Assembly: GCA_037447655.1 (NCBI GenBank)
Contig: JBBHKE010002294.1
Coordinates: 27,501 to 91,500, forward strand
Direction of reading: 5' to 3'
DNA from: Zygnema cylindricum
Lineage: Eukaryota > Streptophyta > Zygnematophyceae > Zygnematales > Zygnemataceae
DNA length: 64,000 nucleotides
Below, in pieces: positions 54,256 to 64,000 of this stretch (its first letter is position 1; each line of letters starts with the position of its first letter). The notes under the pieces were generated by a model. That model had not been told where the DNA came from and searched no databases. It saw only the letters and a list, made by a program, of their open reading frames with translations. A program made the position numbers and the translations under genes.

Positions 54256-54794
54256 TTCGATATTTGATACTGAGAGAGGATGCCTCCGAGGAGTTCGTCT
54301 TTCAAAGAGGGACATTTGTGAGGAATCGTGCAAGATTTGAGGTCGAATGTAGCCTTGAGGCCAAGTTTTCATTTGCACCAGGAAGGTGAGTGACCGTCTT
54401 TCATTTTGCACTTCGGTGTGTCTGTTCAAATCATTGGTTTTGCGGTAAATATCATTGTTAACCAAGAAGGTAAGGTGCTTTGTTCTTTTGTTTCTTTTGT
54501 CTCGACCATTTGTTTGCATCAGTGGTAATTAAGTGTGGTTCTGTTTTGTTAGGATTGTTTGGATATTGTCTAATTATTTCTTTATCCAACTTTTTATGTT
54601 GTTCTTCTACGATTGCCAATGTTGGAGAGCAGCCTTATAATCGGTTGTCATTGACATTTTTCTATTGTTCTATTTTCTTGTTTGGGTATTGGGATTTGCC
54701 CTTTTTCAGCCTTGCGGAACCAACAGGGGAAGATGTCTTGATAGAACAAGTAATGAATTTGCATATAGTCACATTCTCCAATGTTTCCTATAAG
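54256..54794 (+). CDS. Unrecognised gene fragment, two frame-compatible exons (54256-54385, 54710-54794)
   Basis: Exon 1 lies between ATTCAG and GTGAGT and encodes RYLILREDASEEFVFQRG then TFVRNRARFEVECSLEAKF, ending phase 2. Exon 2, between TTTTTCAG and GTGCGA, takes up that phase and encodes LAEPTGEDVLIEQVMNLH then IVTFSNVSYK, ending phase 0. Matching phases and protein-like composition support coding. A later segment after CTACAG at about 55389 (GEVYGILSKKS) could be a further exon, but it hits a stop before a donor. I do not recognise the family, and no start or stop was found. It may be a remnant cut off by Copia-5. Confidence 0.35.
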
Positions 54795-57700
54795 GTGCGA
54801 ATTAAAATTTAAATACACTACATATAATATATTACACGTAAGCTTTTTAAATATTTAACAAAACCATGCGCCCTACAAAAGTGCGCAAGAAAGCTTAGTA
54901 TATTGATTGTGATTTTCGCATTTTATGTCAGTTCATGAAATAAGTGTTGTTTACGAAACAAATGATACTTTGAGATTACATTTGGCATCTCACAACAATG
55001 TCACAACTTAAGTCGAAGATCCTTTAACTTTGTATATGTCATTTTAACAACGTTGCTTACTTGTCTATGAGGGGAAAAACAATAACAGTTACTTCACACA
55101 TTAACCAAAGAAAAAAAAGAGTTAAAGACGTAAATATACCAATTCATATCTTTCAAAATGTTAGTATATTTGCTTAATGAAAAAAAAAAGAAAAAATTGA
55201 GATGTGATTTAGCTTTTCATATCTACAACATTATAAATAGATTTTTCAAATGAAGCGCCATGTGAATATATACAGGAACTTGGGGGTTTTGAGCAAAACC
55301 ACGTATATTTACAAGGTTTTTAGCTTCTCTTCTACATCTATATTAAATTCCTTAAACCCAGCCACCATAATTACTTTCGGTTCTACAGGGTGAGGTCTAC
55401 GGTATACTCAGCAAGAAGTCCATTTTTTTATTCATGGGTACCACATGAAATGGACAGGTAAAATGATTGGTCTATCCTAACCGTGTCCATTTTCCTTATT
55501 CACAAAAACCACATTAAATGCAAACGACTCCTGTGGGATTATCAAATCATGCAAATAAAATATTGCACTTAGCTAATGAACCTGTCAGGCGATGTAAACT
55601 GAAATACACCGCCCATCGCTATTAGAGTTGATGATTGATTAGTGTAAACACTTTATTAGAATTAACTACACAATCTTATGGTCTCCCACGTGGCTCATTG
55701 GCTCATTATGGGCCCCTTAACTGATAAAAATGTTTCTAAAAAAAGAAAAAAGCGAATAAAAACATTATGTTTCGAGCAAAACCTGAGAAATGTACCTAAA
55801 AACCTCTTCATGCGACTTCAGAAGTAGCTTTGAACTTTTAAACAACCAGAACATAAAAAATAGTCTTGCCTGGTTTGTTAAAAAAGGGCAGATACAGGAA
55901 ATAATGTATATACTTTTGAGTCCATTACGGTGAGTGAAGAGATAGAGAACTCACCTCTTCACCTAAAATTTATCATTCCCATACATTTGAGCTCCCTATT
56001 TTAAAGAAACGAAGGAACAAATAGTGAACAAGAAGAGGACTCACTTTTTCCCAAATTCCTAAATTATTAGCGGATTGATCATGCCTCGTGAGATATAAAA
56101 CTCGCCTCTTCCCCCAACAAGTTATAATTCCCATACCTTTTGAGTTCATGATTTTAAAGTAAAGAAGAAATAAATAGAGGACTCACCTATTCCCCAATTC
56201 CTTGATTAATTGAGAAGTAATCATACTTCGTCGATACTTTCCATAGGCAGGAGTCGCCGGTTTTCTCACGAGCAAAGAGGCGGCATACGCGGAACACAAG
56301 AAGAGACAAGAAGAGGACTTGTTTTGAAAATGGTTCTAAAAGTTACAAAGCCAATAGATTCCAGAAAAATGAGAAGCTTTTGACATCTTTAGTAATCAAT
56401 AATATAATGTCAAGTACTGATGTAACTACTTCGTAGGTTTTAGCTAAACGGCCTTTTGTTTTTTGCATGACACTGGTAAAATTTTAGTCAATAGCATAGC
56501 TTGTTTGATCATTTTCTAGTATGTTGAGATACCAGATGGACACCTTCTTAAACCACTATTTACAGTTTAATTTAGTGGTAGTATAGTATGACAGGAGAGT
56601 TTTAAGGAGAAATACTATTATTAATCAAAGCAGAAATTTGAAATTTTTATTCAAAGGAGTACAGTATTGATAAAATCAAATATTCATGACTACATAATAA
56701 TCCCTCAACGTGGAACCAGTGTCTTATTGGGACACAAGAAGAGGGGAGGGGAGTGGAGGGGCAAAGTATAAGAAAAACAATCTCAAACATGCATATTATT
56801 GGCAGACCACAATACTACATACATTGAACTCGACAACTCGAACTTATTCATTTCTGTTTAAAAAACAAGGTTTGAACTTTATGCGATTTGGACTGTAGTT
56901 TAATTACTATAAGTTAGTATTTGTACAATACAAAACCTTAGTAACTGTGTAAAATATGGCAAAATGCACATAACACACCACATTTTGACGAAAAGGTTCA
57001 GCCCCATGATCTGACGTCAGATGATAGCAGCTTTGACGTGACGCCTACTGTTTCCCTGAAAGAAAAAATTAAATAAAACTCGAACAAAACCTTCCACACT
57101 ATTTGAGGCGGCCTGGCAAACATCTTTTGCCTGTATATGTTGCTGTATATTTTTTGCAGCACTTGATTCCTTTACAATGTATATCAATCTTTCACTTTTG
57201 ACATTCTGACGTGGAAAATTTTGTATTCTGTGAGTTTTATATTTTACTAAAAAGTTAATATGCAAGTATTAAATGCCCATGCGATTTCACACTTTTGAAC
57301 AAAAGTTTGGGGAATGAAACAGGCAGTTGTTTTTCGCATAAATAACACCATATATAGTTTGATTTCTTCAAGTGTTTGTAAAAAAGGAGGATGAAAATCT
57401 AAATATTTTACGTTATAAAATTCTTGCGTCTTCTTGTTCTGTCCTCTTGAAGTGCCAGAATTTATCTTTTGAGTTGCAACGATATTCAATGTTCGCGCCG
57501 TTCTCGCCGACTGTTAACCTGTGTGGATTCGAGGCTTTTAGCTCTTCATCTTTTTAATTCGTCTACAAATCTGGTTAAAGCTTAGTTTTGGAGTGTTTGC
57601 CCATTTTTCTACAAACCTTGGTTTTTTTGTCTACCCGTTGCTTTTTTGCTATGGCGATAGCGTCTTTCACTTGACAGTTAATGAGGATAGTGAGGTTATG

Positions 57701-58630
57701 GATGGTTACTCTTAGTAGCAATATCAATTTTGCATGAATATCAAAACACATTGTGGTTTTAATACTTTAGGTTCTTTATAGATAATGTAGTTTATAGTGG
57801 ATAACCTGTTGTATTTGCCTGTTGCATCTTGCCTGGATCATCTTAAGGGCCATGAAAGAAAATTTAATGAAATTTTGTATACAAGAATTAAGGTAAAGCT
57901 TTACGCAAAAGACGAGGATTTCACAAAAAGCTATGACAATCACTCGGCTATAAACTCCAATGACTTCCAAATCAACTTCGGTTGCAAAAAATATAAAAAT
58001 AATAATGAATAGGCTTTACTTATTTGTCTCTCACCATGTCTTCATTTGGTCTATGCTATGTATTTAGGCTGGATGATTCAGTTTCCGAACTGTAGTAAAA
58101 CCCGCAAATACTTACGTAAATTTTATAAATTTCATTTCTTTTCCATTGCTTCACTTAAAATGTTTAATAGGCAACCATATTTACACAAAACTTTCAAAGA
58201 CTTGTAGAGGGAAGCAAATGTTCATCGATATGAAACTTGCGATGACAAATCTCGACCGTATATTATAGGATAAGTAAGCCATGGGAAAAAAAAGGTACTT
58301 TGAATTGATCGAACTCTCTATCGACACAAAATATGTGAGACACCTTGCTGAACAATTATTTAGACCAAAACCTTGAAAAGTTAATCCACGCACGCCAAAG
58401 AAAATGAGAAAATGTTCCACGCAAATGTCTCGCGCATACCATTTGTAAAGCCAGAATTTCGACCACTTTCTTACCTACCAAAAGGGAAGTTACCCAAGTC
58501 CATAAAGCAAAACTATAATCTCCACAAAACTATAATCTGTTCAATAGTTTACAACAAGTCAGCGGCACAATCGAATTTTGAAAAGAATAGTGTGCAAAAG
58601 TATCCATCACACTCAAATCTGGGTGCCATC
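54795..58630. other. 3.8 kb AT-rich region, no confirmed gene
   Basis: Short unsupported ORFs only (e.g. 57797-58012, 58412-58762). A single family A terminal repeat is at 55605-55629 (TACACCGCCCATCGCTATTA then GAGTT) with no partner found. GAACTCACCTCTTC-like phrases recur four times between 55930 and 56200, and TTCCCATAC-type phrases recur near 55975 and 56130, suggesting an old local duplication. Confidence 0.4.
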
Positions 58631-58631
58631 C

Positions 58632-58826
58632 TAGGGTTTAGTTACAAATCGCACGGTCTGGTAAACTTTCGCCTTCCGATTCGGAATCGACGTTCCTTGA
58701 ATCGACCAAGAGTTGGGTGGACGCGCAGTTCCGTGATTACATTTTCACGCCTAATGTTGTAAACTGCAACGGATCTTGCTGGGAACTCCCAGTTGAGTTT
58801 GTAATTAGGGTTTCGTCATCTCCCTA

Positions 58827-58859
<33 letters not shown>

Positions 58860-58866
58860 CTCTCCC
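58632..58866 (+). promoter_or_regulatory. Putative promoter/5' UTR of SF3b6: telo-box-like motifs and (CT)n
   Basis: TAGGGTTTA at 58632 and ATTAGGGTTT at 58804 match the telo box (AAACCCTA) typical of promoters of plant translation and RNA-processing genes. A (CT)n tract at 58829-58866 follows, a common plant 5' UTR feature. No TATA box was picked out. Assignment rests on position 5' of the SF3b6 ATG. Confidence 0.45.
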
Positions 58867-59038
58867 CCCGACCGCGCTTTATCTCTTTCTTCACATCGCA
58901 GAATAATTATTCATTTCTTTTATTGGAATAGCAGGAAATAAAATCAAGGTTTTGTCGGTTGCTTCGGTTGTGTTTGGAATTTGAATTCGGCTTCGACCTC
59001 GGTTTTTATTTTGAGCCGGGAACATTTTTGTTGACGAA

Positions 59039-61282
59039 ATGGCGACGAGACGGTCAAATGTAAGTTTTGAGAGGGAGAGAGATAGAGAGGGAGAGAGAGA
59101 GCGAAAATGGGGGGAGGGAGGGAGGATACAATTAAGCTTGCTGCAATAAGTTATAATGAAAACTTTTATTTAATATTGAAAGGGAAGATTTTTGGAGAAG
59201 TGACTTTGAAATGAAGTGTGACTTGCTGGTTTAGGCTTTTTCAGCTTCTAATTTTGAAGTTTTTCTAGTTTTCTTTCTGAAGCCGTTCCCTCTCTATTAT
59301 TCCGTTAAAATCAGTTCCATCCTTTTTTCACTTTTCTTTATCAATTCGGCAAGCCATTTTTGTAGCCTTGTTTTGCTTTGTTTTTCTCGCCATTATTTCA
59401 TCTTGTACTTATCCCCGAACATATTAGTTAAATAGTTGCCAAGGGGTGAATATGGAGTCAACAATCAATTTTTTTAAATGCTTCCGTCTTCATCTTTTTT
59501 TTCTTAGCAAACTGAACGGAATAACGGCTCCATTAATTGTTTCTTCTCATATAGTTGACACATGGTTTTGTTAGGTTTTCGCCTTAGGAAGGAAATTTTC
59601 AACTGAGGTTTTGTCTTCAGGAATTGAATTTGTTGGCCTATTTGTATTTATGTCTCTCATTTTCTTTGGTACTACACCCGTTCTTGTACAATAAGTAGAT
59701 TGTAGTGATTAGTACTTGATGTTAAGTATTCCATGGCTTTGGCTGTTCTATTCTTATCCAATTGAAAGTGGAGTATTTTTTGTTCTTCGTTTTGATCAGT
59801 AATTGTGGCGATTTTGAACGTTTGACATAACTGTCTCATATTAACTCAAGCTATGTTAAAACTTTTATTCCTTGTAAGTTTCGAATTTCTTTCCTAATGA
59901 GTTTTGTTTTTGGCTTGACAGGCTCGTCTTCCTCCTGAAGTCAACAGAGTTCTCTACGTCAGGTGATTATCAAAACCTTGTAAAATAAAAAGCTTTATTG
60001 AGAAGTCAGGGTTGAAACTCTCTGAAATTTGCCAACGCTACTTCTAAATTTAAACTTATCCATAGCAGTATTACCATCACTGTTTTTATTTCTGGCTTTG
60101 TTGGCTTTATGGAAACTTGCAGGCTACTGTTGTAAGGAAATGCTTTGTTAGTTATCCGAATGTAATTCGCAACAACTAGTTGAAGCATGATTTTTTAAAT
60201 CCAACGTTATGGCTGTTTTTTTTATGCAGAAACCTTCCATTCAATATTTCAGCAGATGAAATGTATGATATCTTTGGGAAATATGGAGCTATTCGGCAAA
60301 TCAGAGTGTAAGCTGCTTAACTTCTGCGTCGTCCATGTTTTTTAGCTCCAGGATATGCTTTCAGTTCTCGTCTTTAGATAGGAACATGGAATCCATATTG
60401 TTTATGGTGGGGTTTACGATGATTTGGTTGAAATGTTGTGGCCTAAAACTGGACTTCAGGGAACTCAATGACAATACAGTTATTGTTTATGAGACATTTA
60501 TACAGTTTTGACTAACGACCCTTATCTGCAATTGTAATTGGAATTTGAAAATAGAAGGAATGCTCTCAGTGCACCACACTAGCATATAATTGATCTAAAT
60601 ATTTATTTGATGACATTCAAGTCATGGCAGACAGAAGATAAAGTACCAACGTTAGGAAGCATTGGGATTGCAGTCCAGAATATTACTTCTTATATCTGGG
60701 TCATAAAGATTATATTTGGAAAAAAAAACACCAGCAGTAGTATTAGACTTGTCATGACTATAGTTCATTCTTACTTTTGAAGCCTCTATATTATTTACTT
60801 TGTATAAGCAAAGACTTGTATTGAGATTCAGAATCCGCGTTTTAAAGAGAGATTCAGTTTAAGAGAGTTGTGGGCTTGGATGTCATGAAGAGTCGTCCAT
60901 GGAAAGGTTCTTAATTTCTAACAGAGATATAATAGTTTTCATCCTTTTAGCCAATACATTGTCTATTGTAAGTAGTCTAGATGGACTATTAATACGGATG
61001 GATATACGTATGCTCCTTCACAATTAGGGTTCAGAATTGAATTGAATTGAATTGTACTTTTTTTCCTTTCTATTTTTTGGTTTTTTTGAGGGAAGGTTTG
61101 GATCTATCGACTCGATCATACTATATAGTGTGTTGACGAATTTACTATATGAGGTTTATAAGTTTCTTTAGTAGTTCTTATTTCTGATTATGGTTTGCAT
61201 TTTTTATATTTTGCAGAAAAAGAAGGAAGAGGAGTTGACAAAGCTACAAGAAAAGTACGGCGTTTCAACGAAGGAAAAATAA
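59039..61282 (+). CDS. SF3B6: Splicing factor 3B subunit 6 (p14), internal exon(s) not found; exons 59039-59059, 59922-59962, 60230-60307, 61217-61282
   Basis: SF3b6/p14 is an RRM protein of the U2 snRNP SF3b complex that contacts the branch-point adenosine. Exon 1 reads MATRRSN. Exon 2 reads [14 protein letters not shown], finishing in exon 3 as [20 protein letters not shown] then AIRQIRV. It covers the first half of the RRM including the RNP2 motif (VLYVRNL). The last exon is [21 protein letters not shown]-stop, the plant-type C-terminus. All borders are GT/AG. The second half of the RRM, with RNP1 (about 50 residues in the family), is not in the 909-bp interval 60308-61216 on either strand. 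Exon 3 ends phase 2 and the last exon starts phase 0, so joining them would hit a stop after seven codons. Either an exon has been deleted (pseudogene) or it lies elsewhere. Family identity is certain; functionality is not. Confidence 0.85.
59060..59921 (+). other. SF3b6 intron 1 with a GA tract at its start
   Basis: GTAAGT...GACAG borders. A purine tract (GAGAGGGAGAGAG and similar) runs from about 59069 to 59125, just inside the intron, mirroring the CT tract upstream of the ATG. The rest is T-rich. Confidence 0.6.
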
Positions 61283-62768
61283 GAGGAAAATTAGTAAGTC
61301 AATTTAATAAATTCACAAATCTCTCTCAAGCATTGGAGTGTAAAGAAGAATGTGGAGTGTTTGAACAGTTTAATAAGAAACTACTGTGTTGGTTTAGGTA
61401 TTTAGGGTTTGTTTCTTTTGTTAATCGGTAATAGATTCGTCTTGACAGCACCATGTATAGATTTTGACATTTCATCAGGAAAAATCATTTACTCGAAAAA
61501 ATAGTTTTTTTTTTTCATGTTGTTTCATCAATAAAGTTAACAGTGATTTCTATTCTTTTGCAATGGATACTTTGTACTATTTGAGGAGAAATTGACATTT
61601 ATTGTGACGACTTTTTTGTGTATGTCAAAATTGTGTCCTCGTTCCAATTAGGTTTTCACTCAAGCTTGATAAAAAGGTTTGGAAATGAATTGTTTAGGAG
61701 AACTTGGTGAAAAAGTAGATTATAGGGTATAAAATACCAGGATTTGTTTAACCTTATAAACAAAAAAACAGTTTTGACATATGTTTATGGTTCAACAGAG
61801 TTTTTTGTTATTGCCATTTTTCTATCCAACACAAGCCTGATTTTCACGTGTTCAATGCTAACAATATTTACTGTAGATGAATCCGGAATTCAAACTATTC
61901 ATGCACAGTAAAGAGTACAAAGTTGCCATGTCTTCATCCTGCAAAGCCATGATTTCACGTGTCCATTACTAACAAACGTTACAGTACTCATTCAATATAG
62001 TATACATATTCAATATATATATTATAGTTCAGCCATTCAATGAGGTACAGAGCCTTGCACAAATGCGGTTTTGAAAATGTTTACATGTTGTATCTGCCAC
62101 AACAATGAAAACATTTTTGTTTGCATCCATTTCTCAGTGTATTTGGAAAACATTGAATTCCCTTCGAGTGCCCATATAAATGCTTTATTTAACCAGCTTC
62201 GTCAATGCACACAAGATCCCCTTAAAAGAAAAGTTACCTGGGAAAAAGGTGTACTGGACTGAGGATTTGCATTTAACGAAAACAAAAACAAAAAATAAAA
62301 AATAAACTAGAAATAGTATCCAATGATAACAGAAATGCAATACCAAACCTAAACCTAATCAAACCTGAGCAAACCTGACCTGGTCACAGACTTGGTGATG
62401 GCCAATTTGTGAATAGGAAAAATGCCACTTCAGCTCTGCTTCACTACACCGTGAATCGCTATTAGCGTCGAAAATTACTAGCATGACTGTTTTAGTGTTT
62501 ACAACTATATTTCATGTTCAAATGAGGTTGGCGATTATGAATCGAAAAAAGATGTCAGTAGAGCTAAAATATGTCAAAAAGTGTCATTAAAACCCACGTG
62601 TCCAATGGGCAATTCTGAATGCAAGACAAAAGCGACAAAAAGACAAAGCCAAAACAAACAAAACAAATTGGAAGACGCTGAACAGAAAAAAATGTCATAA
62701 AATGCAAATGATACTTGATACTCGGTAATTGTCACAAAGAGTTTTGACATTTTAACAAACTTCGTTTC
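61283..62768. other. Intergenic between SF3b6 and AspRS
   Basis: AATAAA at 61530-61535 could be the SF3b6 poly-A signal. A family A terminal repeat is at 62445-62469 (TACACCGTGAATCGCTATTA then GCGTC), without a recognised partner. No gene seen. Confidence 0.45.
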
Positions 62769-63826
62769 TCATCGACTAAAAAAACACATTTCCATCGTAA
62801 AAAAAACCAACACACACATTCCATAGGAGAAACCAAAAATACGTAGGAGATAAAAAAAAAGTGCACAAAAAAGTGAAACGATTAACATAAAAATATTTAA
62901 AGCAAAATCTTTGCAACATGAGAAGAAGTATGTTTGCTTTGTAACTGAAATCGACAACTCTTTCAATTGTTTCTCATCTACAGTCGAGGGAGATCGAGTG
63001 AGGAGACATTGGGCAGTCGTGGTTTTAGGGAAAGCAATCACATCTCGAATAGAATCTTCTCCGGCCAATAGCATCGCTAGACGGTCGACTCCATAGGCAA
63101 TACCACCTGCATAAATAAAAAAGACGTTTTAAAACGTTTTAACCAACAAGCTTTCAAAAAAGAAACATAGTTATGATAAGGAATCAAGTTACAAAAAAGA
63201 AACGAGTTTCGTAAAAGAAACAAGTTTTGAAAAAGAAACAACCAACAAGTTTAGAAGAAGGAAATGAGGTAACTTTTAACCAACAAACGTGGTTTAACCG
63301 ATAAATGTAAAACCGATAAAAAGACTGAAATTTCGACAAATGCAAACTCAGTTTAACATATTTCGTCTATACCAGTGAAAAAAGGAAGAAAAAACTGAAA
63401 AAGGTGGGTTAAATTACTAGAGCATCACAGAGGAAACAAGGCCAAAAACAAAGAAAAAAAAAGATGTGGAAAATAACAGAGAAAATAAAGGATGAGGTAT
63501 AAGACTCAGACAGAGTTTTGTACTTACAACTTTAATTTTTACAAAAAAAGGGTAAAGTGTATCTTACCATTTATCTTACACAGTTTCGATGTTAAATTTT
63601 TTGAGGTTTTCAAGGTTCTTTAAGTCATTTTCCCGAGGTTTTTGAAGTTGTGTTTTTTAGATTTTTGAAGTTATTCTTTTTGACGTTTCTGAGGTTTATT
63701 TTTTTAGAGTTTTCAAAGGAAATTTACCTCCACTCCATTATAAACTATATCACAAGCTAAAGCTCGAGCTGTCCTTAGGACAGCCATGTCCTCCGGGTGG
63801 GGGGCAGTGAAGGGATGATGCAAAGC
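62769..63826 (-). CDS. Aspartyl-tRNA synthetase, organellar type, 3' end (exons 63826-63728 and 63106-62769); one internal exon not found
   Basis: The upstream exon (99 bases, ATACAG...GTAAAT) encodes [14 protein letters not shown] then [14 protein letters not shown], the class II catalytic region of bacterial-type AspRS used in plant organelles. The last exon begins by completing a Gly codon, then [17 protein letters not shown] (motif 3 with its arginine) and [20 protein letters not shown], ending with [11 protein letters not shown]. The ~46-residue segment expected between them (GGSLRI... to PPHG) is absent from the 621-bp intron on both strands. Phases disagree (0 out, codon position 2 in), so direct joining gives a frameshift and early stop. 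Beyond the usual C-terminus the frame stays open for about 55 more, very hydrophobic residues ([20 protein letters not shown]). The enzyme would charge tRNA-Asp in plastids/mitochondria; the rest of the gene lies right of the window. Confidence 0.82.
63107..63727 (-). other. AspRS intron, no exon recognised inside
   Basis: A-rich on the plus strand with repeated AAAGAAACAAG/ACCAACAAG phrases (63150-63260) and a TTTTTGAGGTTTTCAAG-type repeat at 63595-63720. The conserved AspRS segment expected here was sought on both strands and not seen. Confidence 0.6.
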
Positions 63827-64000
63827 CTGTATCCCAAAAACAAAAAACCCTAAAAACTCAAAAAACTTTATAAATAACTCTAAATATCCTAAAAACCTTT
63901 AAAAACGCTAAACCTCCAAAAGCAAAAAATAAATGAATATAGACCAATTATCAAGCTAAAACTTGAAAAAATAAGGTTCTGTCTCACAAGTTAGTCATTA
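63827..64000 (-). other. Start of the next AspRS intron
   Basis: Upstream of the ATACAG acceptor on the minus strand. It contains CCTAAAAAC/CCAAAAAC-type degenerate repeats on the plus strand. No exon before the window edge. Confidence 0.45.

Noticed and set aside
58412-58762. 116-codon plus-strand ORF as a gene
   Set aside because: Overlaps the SF3b6 promoter and 5' region, has no recognisable domain and no splice context.
60308-61216. Missing SF3b6 exon present in inverted orientation
   Set aside because: I read both strands for the RNP1 block (G-T-A-F-V-V-Y-E-D) and the NRYLIVLYY block and found neither.

Overview
This is nuclear DNA from a plant-lineage (streptophyte) eukaryote. The genes are split by introns with GT/AG borders. 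Two conserved genes near the right edge have plant-type sequence: SF3b6/p14, ending [11 protein letters not shown], and an organellar-type aspartyl-tRNA synthetase with [14 protein letters not shown]. There are CAMTA-like CG-1 and TIG fragments and plant-style Ty1/Copia retrotransposons with a tRNA-Met primer site. I cannot name the species. Gene density is low and most of the window is transposon-derived. Long pyrimidine or purine tracts line the introns and gene ends.

Layout. 0.65-0.78 kb (minus): one CG-1-like exon preceded by a 1.1 kb polypyrimidine tract on the coding strand. 2-7.2 kb: MITE copies and a decayed Gypsy RT. 8.56-14.7 kb (plus): an unrecognised gene for a secreted or type I membrane protein (signal peptide, Cys-rich N-terminus, acidic repeats, one C-terminal TM segment, Pro-rich tail). 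15-33.2 kb: a nest in which a 25-bp-TIR MITE is split by an ~0.85 kb foldback element, which is split by Copia-1, which is split by Copia-2. To its right lie more MITEs and a minus-strand non-LTR retrotransposon with a nuclease-like C-terminus. 33.9-37.0 kb (plus): a multi-exon CAMTA-like fragment with a TIG domain. 37.3-45.95 kb: Copia-4, which lacks RT/RNase H and is itself split by a 4.37 kb gag-only element (Copia-3). 46.0-47.2 kb: a partial copy of the 3' end of the membrane-protein gene. 47.2-54.2 kb: Copia-5 (minus), same family as Copia-1, carrying a solo LTR. 54.2-64 kb: a quieter segment with two frame-compatible exons of an unknown gene, SF3b6, and the 3' end of AspRS at the right edge.

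Main points. (1) Copia-2 and Copia-3 carry the sequence GGTTATGGGCC(C) directly after the 5' LTR. This is complementary to the anticodon arm of initiator tRNA-Met, as in half-tRNA-primed copia and Ty5, and their gag ORFs start inside the LTR. (2) SF3b6 and the AspRS 3' end each lack a conserved internal exon, and the flanking exon phases confirm that something is missing. (3) At least eight traces of one TIR family are present, including a filled site with a related empty copy.

Coordinates of LTRs, TSDs and splice sites were read by eye. No database search was possible.
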